Below are positions 50,701-59,947 of a DNA stretch of 64,000 bases, one piece after another (positions within the stretch are counted from its first letter, which is position 1; every line of letters begins with the position of its first letter). The stretch covers positions 62,001-126,000 of the forward strand of contig NZ_JAMTCJ010000004.1 of the NCBI RefSeq assembly GCF_024171815.1, given 5' to 3'. The notes under the pieces are model-generated. The model worked only from the letters and a program-made list of their open reading frames with translations. It ran no database searches and was not told where the DNA came from. The position numbers and the translations under genes are program-made. This stretch comes from Williamsia maris. Its GTDB lineage: Bacteria > Actinomycetota > Actinomycetes > Mycobacteriales > Mycobacteriaceae.

Positions 50701-51120
50701 CGCCTACGTCTCATCCCGGGCGCGGCGCTCGACGGGTTCCTCACCGGTAGCATCGACGGCGTCCTGCGCACCGCAGACGAACGGTTCGTGGTCGTCGACT
50801 ACAAGACCAACCGACTCGGTTTCGGGGACCTGACCGTCGAGGACTACGACGAGGACGCCATGGCCGCGGAGATGATGCGATCGCACTATCCGTTGCAGGC
50901 GATGCTGTACTCGGTTGCGCTGCATCGTTATCTGCGTTGGCGCCTGCCCGGGTACCGCCCCGAGCGTCACCTCGGTCGTGTGCTGTACCTCTTCGTCCGG
51001 GCCATGGTCGGACCCGACACCCCGCCCGATCGAGGGGTGTTCGGCTGGGATGTGCCGCCCGCACTCGTGGTGGCGTTGTCAGAGCTGCTGGGCGGGCAGA
51101 GGACGGGGGGCCGATCATGA
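47788..51120 (+). CDS. recB: RecBCD exonuclease V subunit RecB
   Basis: The 1110-residue helicase-nuclease has UvrD-type motifs in order: Q-motif-like N-terminus, Walker A ASAGTGKTHA (Lys34), Walker B VVLVDEFQDTDPIQW (Asp270, Glu271), GDPKQSIYAFRGAEV, and SIMTVHGSKGLEFPIVYVPF and VAVTRARCQ. The nuclease domain retains the catalytic motif VVVDYKTNR (Asp1004, Lys1006). The frame is intact. It moves 3'-5' on DNA and cuts it; in mycobacteria RecBCD acts in single-strand annealing rather than as the main resection enzyme. It overlaps recC by four bases and recD by four. Confidence 0.95.
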   Translation: MTTPRPRIARSTFDLLAPLPTGTTVLEASAGTGKTHAIVGLAARYIAEGVDVGALLLVTFSRMATAELRERTRERLTTLAAGLADPASARSDSLVTALADAPADEVALRRERISAALSDFDAATVSTTHTFCSRMLDALGIAGESEHGLTLVEEVDDLVTEVAGDVFLKWYSGLDELPFDFRDAVAIARDGVRQSHATLVPRDAPEGTTARARTDFVTAVRREVLRRKRMMRIRDYDELQSLLRDVITDPVHGEAACARIRDFFSVVLVDEFQDTDPIQWEILRRCFHGHSDLILVGDPKQSIYAFRGAEVLSYLDAATSADNHQALGTNWRSDAGLVTALHHLYGGAALGHPDIVVRSVDATHTSSRLSGRPPLRLRHLGRVGLGPLGDNGFPPLSAVRSAVVDDVARDVAELLADAPELTDPDGTTRPVRPSDVVILLRTRSTIGPVQRALREAGVASVVGAGSSVFATASARDWFHVLRALEQPNRSDRVSLAALTPLIGRTAGEIDAAGGDALADVGDLLIELSQTMAQSGFAAMYERLAIRTGLESRILSGVDGERVMTDIAHLASLCNRYVVTESRGIAGLLRWFVDRLEDPRVGDQTEQSRRLDRDAQAVSIMTVHGSKGLEFPIVYVPFGWDAARNPYPPTLDLHDESGARILDVGGSRSAEFARNRRTSEAEDAGEELRLFYVAVTRARCQVVLWWAAGSSARSAPLHRLLFARTPTGADTGAPDPGPSARVPADASIASDLSAWAGAARGLISVEPVGGGPASPPPVPTTDDEPITLRAADFDRVIDHGWRRTSYSALVADQHVAVGAAIEADATAALTDEPEDAVVTDATADTGAPSLMNGLPAGATFGLLVHSVLENVDTDAADLSAEVRERCVRAAMSSGLQVDVDVLAHAMDSVLHTPLGIGSGPSDLAGVAMSDRLAEMDFEFPLASATRGSTLGAIADLMDEHLPADDPLREYPERLRLIPGAALDGFLTGSIDGVLRTADERFVVVDYKTNRLGFGDLTVEDYDEDAMAAEMMRSHYPLQAMLYSVALHRYLRWRLPGYRPERHLGRVLYLFVRAMVGPDTPPDRGVFGWDVPPALVVALSELLGGQRTGGRS

Positions 51121-53015
51121 ACGCCGACAACCGGATCGCGTTGCGTGCCGAGGGAGTACTGGCGGATTTCAACCGCGCGGGGGTACTCGGTCCGGCCGAC
51201 GTGCACGTCGCCCGGCGCCTGGTGACGATCCGCCGGGCCGAGGTCGACCCCGACGTCCTGCTCGCCGTCGCCCTCACCGTCCGCGCCGTCCGGGCCGGGT
51301 CGGTCTGTATCGACCTGGCGCGACTACGCGACATCCCGCCCGACTCCGACACCGGCACGGACCCGGCCGAGTTGTCGTGGCCCGACCCGCTCGCCCTTCC
51401 CGACAAGGTCCGGGCCAGTGCTCTGGCGACGACGTCGGTCGAGTCGCCACTGCAGCCGCTTCGGGTGGTGACCACCGATGACGGTGCGTCCCTGCTCTAC
51501 CTCGACCGGTACTTCCGCGAGGAACAACGCGTCCGCGCCATCCTCGCCGAGCGCGCGGCCGGTGAACCGTTCGTCGAGGTCGCCCGCGTGGCCACCGAAC
51601 TCGGTGCGCTGTTCCCGCCGGACCCGGAGGCACCCGGCCCCGACCGTCAACGGATGGCGGCAGCGGTCGCGGCCACCCGGTGGACCACCGTCCTCGCCGG
51701 CGGGCCGGGAACCGGCAAGACCCACACCGCCGCCCGGATCATCGCCCTGCTGTACGCGCTGCACGGATCGGGACTCCGCGTCGGTCTGTGTGCGCCCACC
51801 GGACGGGCGGCGGCGTCGCTGCAGGACGCGGTGACCGCCCAGTCCGCGCAGATCGCGCTGCCCGACGTGGAGGCCGTGACCATCCACCGGCTGCTCGGCC
51901 CGCTTCCCGGCGGCGGTCACCGGTTCCGGCACCACGCGTCGAACCGCCTGCCACACGACGTGATCATCGTCGACGAGGCGTCGATGGTGTCACTGACGTT
52001 GATGTACCACCTGCTCGAGGCGCTGCGACCGACCACGCGGTTGGTGATGATCGGTGACCCCGATCAACTGGCGTCGGTCGATGCCGGCGCCGTGTTGGCC
52101 GACCTCGTCCACCGCTCGCACACCACCGAACTCGCAGGCCCGCTCGCCGACCTCGTCACCACCGACACCGCGCCGCCCGTCACCGACACGGCAACCGACA
52201 CCGGGGCCGCCACGGATCCCGATGCGACCGTGGCGGTATCGGAGCGGTCGGAGATGGCCGACGGTGTGGTCCGGCTCCGCCGCCGTCGTCGTTTCGGCGC
52301 GAGGATCGGTCGGCTGGCCGACGCCGTCCGGGCCGGCGACGCCGACGAGGCGTTGTCGATACTCGACGCCGGAGCGCCGGACCTCACCCTCGAGCCCGTC
52401 GAGGAGGCGCACATCGCCCGGGGCGAGGTGTCGGCGTGGGTGCAGACCATGTCGTCGGCGGCCGAACGAGGCGACGCCGAGGCCGCGCTGACCGCACTCG
52501 GTGGACACCGGGTGCTGTGTGCTCATCGCGAGGGGCCGGCGGGCGTGCGGCAGTGGTCCCAACGGGTCACCGCATGGGGGACCGACGGAGCCTCGTCGTT
52601 CCTCGATCTCGATCGCCCCTGGTATCCGGGGCGACCGTTGCTGCTCACCGAGACCGACCACCGCGCACGATTGTTCAACGGTGACACCGGCATCGTCGTC
52701 GCCGAGGACGATCGGCTGATGGCGGCGTTCGGCCGAGGCACCGACCTGCGTCTGGTGCACCCGGGCCGACTCCGGGGAGTGTCCTCGGCCTATGCGATGA
52801 CAATCCACCGCAGCCAGGGCAGCCAGTACCGTGCCGTGGCCGTGGTGATCCCACCCGCCGACTCCGCGCTGCTGAGTCGGGAACTGCTCTACACCGCGAT
52901 CACCCGGGCGACCGACTCCGTCCGTCTCATCGGAACGGCCGAGGGTCTGCGCGCCGGAATCGAACGAAAGGTTCTTCGCGCCAGCGGATTACGGTCGTCG
53001 ATCATCGACGTGTAG
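51117..53015 (+). CDS. recD: RecBCD exonuclease V subunit RecD
   Basis: This 632-residue 5'-3' helicase has Walker A GGPGTGKTHTAARI (Lys201), Walker B IIVDEASMVSLTLMYHLLEA, the motif RLVMIGDPDQLASVDAGAVL, and the C-terminal SSAYAMTIHRSQGSQYRAVA plus LLYTAITRATDSVRLI. An N-terminal segment precedes the helicase core, as in all RecD. A Thr/Asp/Ala-rich insertion lies near 345-390 (VTTDTAPPVTDTATDTGAAT), a low-complexity linker not typical for RecD. ATG 51117 overlaps recB by four bases. Converges with the PIG-L gene, 9 bp between stops. Confidence 0.95.
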   Translation: MNADNRIALRAEGVLADFNRAGVLGPADVHVARRLVTIRRAEVDPDVLLAVALTVRAVRAGSVCIDLARLRDIPPDSDTGTDPAELSWPDPLALPDKVRASALATTSVESPLQPLRVVTTDDGASLLYLDRYFREEQRVRAILAERAAGEPFVEVARVATELGALFPPDPEAPGPDRQRMAAAVAATRWTTVLAGGPGTGKTHTAARIIALLYALHGSGLRVGLCAPTGRAAASLQDAVTAQSAQIALPDVEAVTIHRLLGPLPGGGHRFRHHASNRLPHDVIIVDEASMVSLTLMYHLLEALRPTTRLVMIGDPDQLASVDAGAVLADLVHRSHTTELAGPLADLVTTDTAPPVTDTATDTGAATDPDATVAVSERSEMADGVVRLRRRRRFGARIGRLADAVRAGDADEALSILDAGAPDLTLEPVEEAHIARGEVSAWVQTMSSAAERGDAEAALTALGGHRVLCAHREGPAGVRQWSQRVTAWGTDGASSFLDLDRPWYPGRPLLLTETDHRARLFNGDTGIVVAEDDRLMAAFGRGTDLRLVHPGRLRGVSSAYAMTIHRSQGSQYRAVAVVIPPADSALLSRELLYTAITRATDSVRLIGTAEGLRAGIERKVLRASGLRSSIIDV

Positions 53016-53024
53016 GCGCCGGTC

Positions 53025-53783
53025 TCATACCAGGTCGACGCCGCCGTCGACGAGGTCGCGGCGGAGGTACCACTCCGTCCCCAGCAGGGCGTTGCGGCGC
53101 GTGAGGTCGAGTTCGGCGAGTTCGGCAAGGGCCGGGCTCCGGTCCATCTCCGACCGGTGTGCGCCGATGGCCGACCACTTCTGCTCCACCCACGCCGACA
53201 CGTCGAGTTCGAGATCGATCGCGGCGTCCGGTGTGCCGGGGGCGACCGCGCCGTCCGGCGGAGGACCGGTGTTCACCTGGTGGCGGATCCGATGCATGAC
53301 CCGGGTCGGCACCGTCGACAGATACACCGACCGGGTCTGCCAGGCCGGGCCGGCGTCGGGGTAGAGCGGTCCGCACGCGGCCGCCTCGACCGCCGCGAGA
53401 GCGAGCCGGTGCGTCTGGATGTGATCGGGATGGCCGTAGATGCCGTACGCGTCGTAGGTGACGACGATGTCGGGCCGCAACATCCTGATCTGTTCGACGA
53501 TCTGCCGGACAGCGTCGTCGAACCGGCACTCGCACAGCGCGGCCGACTGCGGAGCGGACTCGGGGAAGCCCCCGTCGGCGTAACCGAGTGCGATGGGACC
53601 CTCGACGCCCAGGATGCGCAGTGCGCTCGCGAGCTCGGTGTGGCGAGGTGTGCCGGACGCCCAGGTACAGGTGAGGACCGAGGTCACCGATCCCGCCTCG
53701 ACGACCCGTGCGATGGTGCCGCCGGTCCACAGCGACTCGTCGTCGGGGTGTGCGTGGACGAACAGAACGCTCGGAGCCCCCAC
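53025..53783 (-). CDS. PIG-L family deacetylase
   Basis: The 252-residue zinc enzyme has the family motif HAHPDDESLWTGGTIARV (AHPDDE at about residues 11-16, with His12, Asp14 and Asp15 as metal and catalytic residues), and the second zinc ligand in YGHPDHIQTHRLAL. The fold continues with YADGGFPESAPQSAALCE. Members deacetylate GlcNAc-linked substrates: MshB in mycothiol synthesis, LmbE-like enzymes and others. Length (252 versus about 300 for MshB) and the absent MshB-specific blocks argue against assigning mshB. GTG 53783 begins three codons before the first strand; an alternative lies upstream. Substrate unknown. Confidence 0.88.
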   Translation of the reverse strand: MGAPSVLFVHAHPDDESLWTGGTIARVVEAGSVTSVLTCTWASGTPRHTELASALRILGVEGPIALGYADGGFPESAPQSAALCECRFDDAVRQIVEQIRMLRPDIVVTYDAYGIYGHPDHIQTHRLALAAVEAAACGPLYPDAGPAWQTRSVYLSTVPTRVMHRIRHQVNTGPPPDGAVAPGTPDAAIDLELDVSAWVEQKWSAIGAHRSEMDRSPALAELAELDLTRRNALLGTEWYLRRDLVDGGVDLV

Positions 53784-53887
53784 GACTGATCCTCCCGGTT
53801 GTCACCTCGGTCGTCGCGACACCGTCACGTGCAACGGGTGGCGCGGTCATCTCAGACTAGTGCCCTGCCATCGGAGGTCCCGGCGGG

Positions 53888-55309
53888 TCAGTGCTTGAAG
53901 TGGTTGCGATGGGGGAGCTCACCGGAGGTGCGCACCTGGCGCAGACCGGCGATGGCGGTGGAGATGTTCTCGCACAGGACGCGTGCCATGTCGGCGGAGA
54001 AGCCCTCGCGGACCACGATGCGCAGCACCGCGACGTCGGTGGCGTCGGCGGGCATCGTGTACGCCGGGACCTGCCACCCGAACGCGGCCAGGGCGCGGGA
54101 GAGGTCGAACACCGAGAAACCCGGGTCGCCCGTCGTCGCGAACGTCACCACCGGGATCGCCGACCCGTCGGAGATGATCTCGAACTCCGACATCTCCGCG
54201 AGTTGCTGCGCGAGCCACTGCGCCGTCTCCGACAGACAGGTCATGATCGACCGGTAGCCCTCGAAGCCGAGCCGCAGGAAGTTGTAGTACTGGCCGATCA
54301 CCTGATTGCCCGGGCGGGAGAAGTTCAGGGTGAAGGTCGGCATGTCGCCGCCGAGATAGTTGACGTGGAACACCAGGTCCTCGGGCAGGAACTCCTTTCC
54401 GCGCCACACCGCGAACCCGATGCCGGGGTAGGTGAGTCCGTACTTGTGTCCGCTGGCGTTGATGGACACGACGCGGCGCAGCCGGAAGTCCCACTCCAGG
54501 TCGGGATCGGTGAAGGGGACCACGAAACCGCCACTGGCCGCGTCGACGTGGACCGGCACATCCACCCCGCCGCCGGCCGCGACCTCGTCGAGCGCCGCCA
54601 CGATCGCCGCGACCGGTTCCAGTTCGCCGGTGAACGTCGTCCCCAGGATGGCCACGACACCGATGGTGTTCTCGTCGATCGCGGCGGTGACCTGCTCCGG
54701 GGTGATCACATAGCGGCCCGGCTCCACCGGCAGGTAGACGGCGTCGACATCGAAGTAACGACAGAACTTCTCCCAGACGACCTGCACGTTCGACCCGAGG
54801 ACCAGGTTGGGTCGGTGCGTGTCGGCGCCGGCGTCGCGCCGCTGCGCCCGCCACCGCCACTTCATCGCCAGTCCGGCCAGCATCACGGCCTCGCTCGAGC
54901 CGATCGTGCTGACACCGATGGCGCTGGACGGGTCGGTCGGATCGAGATCGGGGGCGTGGAAGAGGTCGGCGACCATCGACACGCACCGGGACTCGATCGC
55001 CGACGTGGCCGGGTACTCGTCCTTGTCGATCATGTTCTTGTCGAAGGTCTCGGCCATCAGCTTCTCGGCCTGCGGATCCATCCAGGTGGTGACAAAGGTG
55101 GCCAGGTTCAGGCGCGACACCCCGTCGAACATCATCTCGTCGTGGATGAACCGGTAGGCGGCGTCGGGATCCATCGATTCCGCGGGCATCCGCAGCGCCG
55201 GGATCTTCTGGGTCGACAGGCGACCGGTGTAGGCGGGCGACAGGTGGGTGTCGGTGGGGATACTCCTGGGGCTCGACGCGGCGTCACGGGGCTCGGGCGA
55301 TGGGGACAC
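53888..55309 (-). CDS. gadB: Glutamate decarboxylase
   Basis: The 473-residue PLP enzyme converts glutamate to GABA with uptake of a proton, giving acid resistance. The catalytic lysine is Lys289 in SINASGHKYGLTYPGIGFAV; further family features are HVDAASGGFVVPF, GSSEAVMLAGLAMKWRWR, LGTTFTGELEPV and NYLGGDMPTFTLNFSRPG. GTG 55309 has GAGGAG seven bases upstream; a longer frame exists but the start fits the family's N-terminal length. No GABA antiporter gene is adjacent. It is divergent from htpG, sharing a 149-bp upstream region. Confidence 0.95.
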   Translation of the reverse strand: MSPSPEPRDAASSPRSIPTDTHLSPAYTGRLSTQKIPALRMPAESMDPDAAYRFIHDEMMFDGVSRLNLATFVTTWMDPQAEKLMAETFDKNMIDKDEYPATSAIESRCVSMVADLFHAPDLDPTDPSSAIGVSTIGSSEAVMLAGLAMKWRWRAQRRDAGADTHRPNLVLGSNVQVVWEKFCRYFDVDAVYLPVEPGRYVITPEQVTAAIDENTIGVVAILGTTFTGELEPVAAIVAALDEVAAGGGVDVPVHVDAASGGFVVPFTDPDLEWDFRLRRVVSINASGHKYGLTYPGIGFAVWRGKEFLPEDLVFHVNYLGGDMPTFTLNFSRPGNQVIGQYYNFLRLGFEGYRSIMTCLSETAQWLAQQLAEMSEFEIISDGSAIPVVTFATTGDPGFSVFDLSRALAAFGWQVPAYTMPADATDVAVLRIVVREGFSADMARVLCENISTAIAGLRQVRTSGELPHRNHFKH

Positions 55310-55458
55310 GACTGACTCCTCGGGTGAACGATGGCAGCGGGTGCCGGTGGGGGACCGACACCTCCGGGATACACCAGCGCGGGCGGCGGGGTGCGACGAT
55401 CGCGCGGTCGGTAACATCGAGTGCCGACTCGATCACGACACAGGAGAAGAGATCAACA

Positions 55459-57438
55459 GTGAGCACACCTGTCGAAGAACGTGAATTCCAGGCCGAGACC
55501 CGTCAATTGCTCGACCTCATGGTTCATTCCGTCTACTCGAACAAGGACAGCTTTCTGCGCGAGTTGGTGTCGAATGCCTCCGATGCCCTCGACAAGCTGC
55601 GCCTCGAGGCCTACCAGAACAAGGATCTCGACGTCGACACGTCGGACCTCAACATCACGATCGAGCGTGACCCCGAAGCCCGGATCCTGACCATCCGGGA
55701 CAACGGCATCGGCATGTCCCGCGACGACGTCGTCGGTCTGATCGGCACGCTCGCCCGCTCGGGCACCGCGGAGCTGCGCAAGAAGCTGGCCGAGGCCAAG
55801 GACTCCGCGGCCTCGCAGGACCTGATCGGACAGTTCGGCATCGGGTTCTACTCGACGTTCATGGTCGCCGACACCGTCACGCTGCTCACCCGCAAGGCGG
55901 GCGAGAGCGAGGGCACCAAGTGGGAGTCGACCGGCGCGGGCACGTACACCATCGAGTCCGTTGCGGATGCGCCGCAGGGCACTTCGGTCACGCTGGCCCT
56001 CAAGCCCGCCGACACCGACGACGCCCTGCACGACTACGCCGACGACGCCAAGATCCGTGAGCTCGTGAAGAAGTATTCCGACTTCATCGCCTGGCCCATC
56101 CGCATGGACGTCGAGCGCACCGAGACCGTCACGCCGGAGACCGACGACGACACCGACGAGGCAACCGACTCCGAGCCCACCACCCGGACGGTCGTCGAGA
56201 CCCAGCAGTTGAACTCGATGAAGGCTCTGTGGTCGAAGTCCAAGGACGAGGTGGACCCCGAGGAGTACAAGGAGTTCTACCGCCACGTCAGCCACGCGTG
56301 GGACGACCCGCTCGAGACCATCGCCCTGCGGGCCGAGGGCACATTCGAATACCAGGCGCTGCTGTTCATACCGACCCAGGCGCCGTTCGACCTGTTCATG
56401 CGTGAGCGCAACGGTGGCATCTCGCTGTACGTCAAGCGCGTGTTCATCATGGATGACTGCGAGGAACTGATCCCGGAGTACCTGCGCTTCGTCAAGGGTG
56501 TCGTGGACGCGGCTGATCTGTCGCTCAACGTCTCCCGCGAGATCCTGCAGCAGGACCGCCAGATCCGCGCCATCCGGCGGCGCCTCACCAAGAAGGTGCT
56601 CTCCACGATCAAGGACATCCAGTCCTCGCGCCCCGAGGACTACACCACCCTGTGGTCTCAGTTCGGGCGCGCGATCAAGGAAGGCCTGATCAACGACCAG
56701 GACAACAAGGACGCCCTGCTCGCCATCTCGTCGTTCGAGTCCACCCACGATCCCGACACCCTGACCACCCTCGCCGACTACGTCGGTCGGATGAAGGTCG
56801 GCCAGGACGAGATCTACTACCTCACCGGCGAATCGCGGCAGGCCATGGAGAACTCGCCGCACATCGAGGCCTTCCGGGCCAAGGGAATCGAGGTGCTGCT
56901 GCTCGGCGACCCGGTCGACGAGATGTGGGTCGGCTCGGTCCCCGAGTTCGACGGCAAGGCCCTGCGGTCCATCGCCAAGGGAGAGGTGGACCTCGACGAC
57001 GACGCGGGCAAGTCCGACGACGAGAAGAAGGAAGCGGCCACCGAGCGGGAGGAGCGGGAGGCGAAGTTCGCCGACTTGACCGGATGGCTGTCCGAGGCCC
57101 TCTCCGAGCACGTCAAGGAGACCCGCCTGTCGACGCGCCTCACCGATTCGCCGGCCTGTCTGGTCGGCGACACGTTCAGCTTCTCGCCGCAGATGGAGAA
57201 GCTCTACCGTGCGTCGGGCCAGATGCTGCCGCCGACCAAGCGGATCCTCGAGCTCAATCCCGACCACCCGCTCATCGTCGCGCTGCAGTCGGCCCGAGAG
57301 TCCAAGGCCGACGACCCGTCGCTGGTCGACACCGCGGAGCTGATCTACGGGATGGCCGTCATCGCCGAGGGGGGTGAGCTGTCCGATTCGGCACGGTTCA
57401 GCCGGTTGCTAGCAGATCGGTTGGCCGCCACCATCTGA
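55459..57438 (+). CDS. htpG: Hsp90 chaperone HtpG
   Basis: The 659-residue chaperone has the GHKL ATPase motifs: [16 protein letters not shown] near residues 30-45, [20 protein letters not shown], and [15 protein letters not shown], followed by the middle domain ([60 protein letters not shown]) and the dimerising C-terminus. It contains an acidic linker ([16 protein letters not shown]). GTG 55459 has AGGAGA 11 bases upstream; extension into the upstream frame would be atypical. It assists folding of client proteins under heat or acid stress. Confidence 0.97.
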
Positions 57439-57473
57439 CGTGCGGACAGATCGGGGCGATCACCTACTGCTAA

Positions 57474-57492
57474 TTTGACTGTCGTTTGACTG
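57474..57492 (+). promoter_or_regulatory. TTTGACTG direct repeat upstream of amt
   Basis: TTTGACTG occurs at 57474-57481 and 57485-57492, spaced by exactly 11 bp (one helical turn). They are 22 to 40 bp before the amt start. Tandem 11-bp repeats are the target form of OmpR-type regulators such as PhoP or GlnR; this makes GlnR control of ammonium transport plausible, although neither repeat matches the known GTNAC half-site exactly. Confidence 0.4.
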
Positions 57493-57513
57493 CAGAGAAG
57501 CAAAGGAGCTGTG

Positions 57514-58842
57514 GTGACCTACCCGATCATCGGTGCGCCCGACGCGGCGAACACCGCCTGGGTGATGGCAAGTGCGGCTCTCGTCCTCGTCATGACGCCC
57601 GCGCTCGCCTTCTTCTACGGAGGCATGGTGCGCGCGAAGAGCGTCCTGAACATGATGATGATGTGCTTCGCGGCCATCGGTGTCGTGTGGGTCCTGTGGC
57701 TGGTGTTCGGGTACTCGCTGGCGTTCGGCGACGACATCGGGGGAGTGATCGGTGACCCCACCCAGTTCGCCGGGCTGAAGCATCTCTTCGGTGGCGACTA
57801 CGCGCCGGGTGAACCGGCGTCGGCCGCCATCCCGCTGGTCGGCACCATCCCGGCGATGGTCTTCGTGATGTTCCAGGCCGGCTTCGCGATGGTGACGGTG
57901 GCGTTGATCGCCGGTGCGGTCGCCGACCGGATGAAGTTCACCGCGTGGTTGCTCTTCGCCGCGCTGTGGGCGACGTTGGTGTACTTCCCGGTGGCGCACT
58001 GGGTGTTCGCGGTCGACGGGCTCGCCGCCGACAAGGGCGGCTGGATCGTCAACCACCTGCGGGCGATCGACTTCGCAGGCGGAACCGCGGTCGAGATCAA
58101 TTCGGGCGCATCCGCTCTCGTTCTCGCACTGGTCGTCGGGACCCGGCGTGGGTGGCCGCGCGACCCGATGCGGCCGCACAACCTGCCCGCGGTCATGCTC
58201 GGCGCCGGACTGCTGTGGCTGGGGTGGTTCGGCTTCAACGCCGGGTCGGCTCTCGCGGCCGACGGCACCGCCGCTCTCGCTCTGGCCAACACGCTGGGTG
58301 CCGGTGCGGTGTCGATGATGAGCTGGTTGCTCGTCGAACGCATCCGCCAGGGCAAGCCGACCTCGTTCGGCGCAGCCTCGGGCGTGGTCGCAGGACTGGT
58401 CGCGATCACCCCCGCCTGCGCCTCGGTGACCCCGATCGGCGCGCTGGCCATCGGCATCGTCGCCGGTGCCGTCAGCTCGCTGGCCATCGAGCTGAAATAC
58501 AGGCTCGGATACGACGACTCGCTCGACGTCGTCGGTGTGCACCTCGTCGGCGGTGTCGTCGGCACGCTCATGATCGGCCTCGTCGCGAGCAGTGCGTCGC
58601 CTGCGGGTGTCGACGGACTCTTCTACGGCGGCGGTCTCGATCAGCTCTGGCGGCAGGTGGTGGCCGTCCTGGCCGTCGGCGGATACGCGATGGCGGTGAC
58701 CGCGGTCATCGCGCTGGTGCTCAAGGTGACCATCGGCGTCCGTGCCCATCCGCAGGACGAGGCCGACGGCATCGACGACGCCGAGCACGCCGAGACCGCG
58801 TACGACATGGCGGCCTCGCGCGGCGGTCGCGTCGACATATAG
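57514..58842 (+). CDS. amt: Ammonium transporter Amt
   Basis: The membrane channel has 11 hydrophobic segments over 442 residues, ending in a cytoplasmic C-terminus. Amt hallmarks are FYGGMVRAKSVLNMMMMCFA, FQAGFAMVTVALIAGAVADR, DFAGGTAVEINSGASALVLA (His in DFAGG-type pore motif is shifted; the twin-His region lies further on), GFNAGSALAADG, and VGVHLVGGVVGTLMIGLVAS with the second pore His. GTG 57514 is preferred over 57511 because AAGGAG at 57503-57508 is then five bases away. No glnK or glnD follows; the amt-glnB pair of many actinobacteria is broken here. Confidence 0.93.
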   Translation: MTYPIIGAPDAANTAWVMASAALVLVMTPALAFFYGGMVRAKSVLNMMMMCFAAIGVVWVLWLVFGYSLAFGDDIGGVIGDPTQFAGLKHLFGGDYAPGEPASAAIPLVGTIPAMVFVMFQAGFAMVTVALIAGAVADRMKFTAWLLFAALWATLVYFPVAHWVFAVDGLAADKGGWIVNHLRAIDFAGGTAVEINSGASALVLALVVGTRRGWPRDPMRPHNLPAVMLGAGLLWLGWFGFNAGSALAADGTAALALANTLGAGAVSMMSWLLVERIRQGKPTSFGAASGVVAGLVAITPACASVTPIGALAIGIVAGAVSSLAIELKYRLGYDDSLDVVGVHLVGGVVGTLMIGLVASSASPAGVDGLFYGGGLDQLWRQVVAVLAVGGYAMAVTAVIALVLKVTIGVRAHPQDEADGIDDAEHAETAYDMAASRGGRVDI

Positions 58843-59197
58843 TCCGACTGATCCGAACCGGTTGCCGGGACTGACAGCGGCAGCCGCGATCTCGCGTATC
58901 CGCCGAAAACAGCCCGTCCACATGAACGACAGATGGACAATCGGTGTGTCGAAATCGTTTGGTGCGCTTCGCATTACGATTTGACCGGTTCTGTGATCGG
59001 AATCGGCCCGCGTTCACACCACGGGGGAGTCGTTGTCACCGAAACGCGGGGATCCGTTCACCGCGTGTTCTTTTCGCTGCATCAGGCTTCTGCCGATCGA
59101 GAGAGTCAGCTCTCTACCATTCAGCTCGATCGACACCCATTGACGTGAATGTGATCCGTGAGCGCGCTCCGGGTCCCGATTGTCCGAAAGAGGAACA
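58843..59197 (+). promoter_or_regulatory. 355-bp gene-free region upstream of the porins
   Basis: No credible ORF lies here. It must contain the porin promoter. I see no confident -35/-10 pair. The most distinct structure is a hairpin at 59094-59132: CGATCGAG (59094-59101) pairs perfectly with CTCGATCG (59125-59132), with a nested GAGAG-CTCTC stem inside. An AAGAGGA precedes the ATG. Confidence 0.4.
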
Positions 59198-59905
59198 ATG
59201 AGCAAGAACTCCACCGCGTTGCGGCGGGCGGCATCGCTCGGAGCGATGACCATGGTCGGCGCTGCCGCAGTCGGTCTGGTCGCCCCGGGTGCGGCCAACG
59301 CCGACACCTTCGTCAAGCTCCCCAACGGAGCGATCCGCGGTGACGACGGCATCGCCCTCACCCGCTCCAACGAGCGCGCCCAGCTCTCGCCGTCGCTGGC
59401 GGCCAACGGCGCGGGTCGGACCGCATGGGTGTCCGCGGACATCAAGCTGTCCGCGCCGAACCTCAAGTCCAAGAAGGCCGGCCCGAACCGCGGTGCGCAG
59501 AGCGAGAGCAACTCGACCTCCGGCACCCTCGGCACGAACTCGACCGAGACGAACGGCGCCGCCGCCACCCTGTCGACCGGGTACATCGTGGGCTGCCAGG
59601 TCGCAGTCGGGAACCTGACACTGGGCGGAGGCGCGACGGTCAACAACATCGGCGCCGCGTTGCCCACCGCGACGGTCAACGGGTCGTTCTCGCTGCCCCT
59701 CACACCGGGTGCGGTCTCCTTCGTCATCGTCAACTCGAAGAACATCGAGAAGAAGGGGACGTACTACATCTCCTACGATCGCGCCCAGCTGCAGATCCAG
59801 GGATGTGGTGGGTACGCCCAGGCCCGCGCGTTCACGGTGGTCGAGACCACCGGCGAGAGCCAGCAGAAGGTCACCCTGTACGGCAAGCCGTTTTCCATCG
59901 GCTGA
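59198..59905 (+). CDS. MspA-family outer-membrane porin 1
   Basis: The 235-residue protein has a Sec signal peptide ending ANA before DTFVKLPNGAIR (cleavage near residue 35), exactly as MspA-type porins. It forms a water-filled channel through the mycolate outer membrane for small hydrophilic solutes. Family-like strands include IVGCQVAVGNLTLGGGATV, NGSFSLPLTPGAVSFVIV and the C-terminal VTLYGKPFSIG. Exactly two cysteines (Cys133, Cys203) are present, whereas MspA has none; they are in the same relative positions as in the downstream porin. ATG 59198 has AGAGGAA upstream. 42 bp separate it from the second porin. Confidence 0.85.
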   Translation: MSKNSTALRRAASLGAMTMVGAAAVGLVAPGAANADTFVKLPNGAIRGDDGIALTRSNERAQLSPSLAANGAGRTAWVSADIKLSAPNLKSKKAGPNRGAQSESNSTSGTLGTNSTETNGAAATLSTGYIVGCQVAVGNLTLGGGATVNNIGAALPTATVNGSFSLPLTPGAVSFVIVNSKNIEKKGTYYISYDRAQLQIQGCGGYAQARAFTVVETTGESQQKVTLYGKPFSIG

Positions 59906-59947
59906 TCCCCTCACACCCACGAACCACATCACCAGACAAGGGATTCG

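Noticed and set aside
53025-53783. Calling the PIG-L enzyme mshB (mycothiol deacetylase)
   Set aside because: The protein is about 50 residues shorter than MshB and has only generic PIG-L motifs; mycothiol context is absent.
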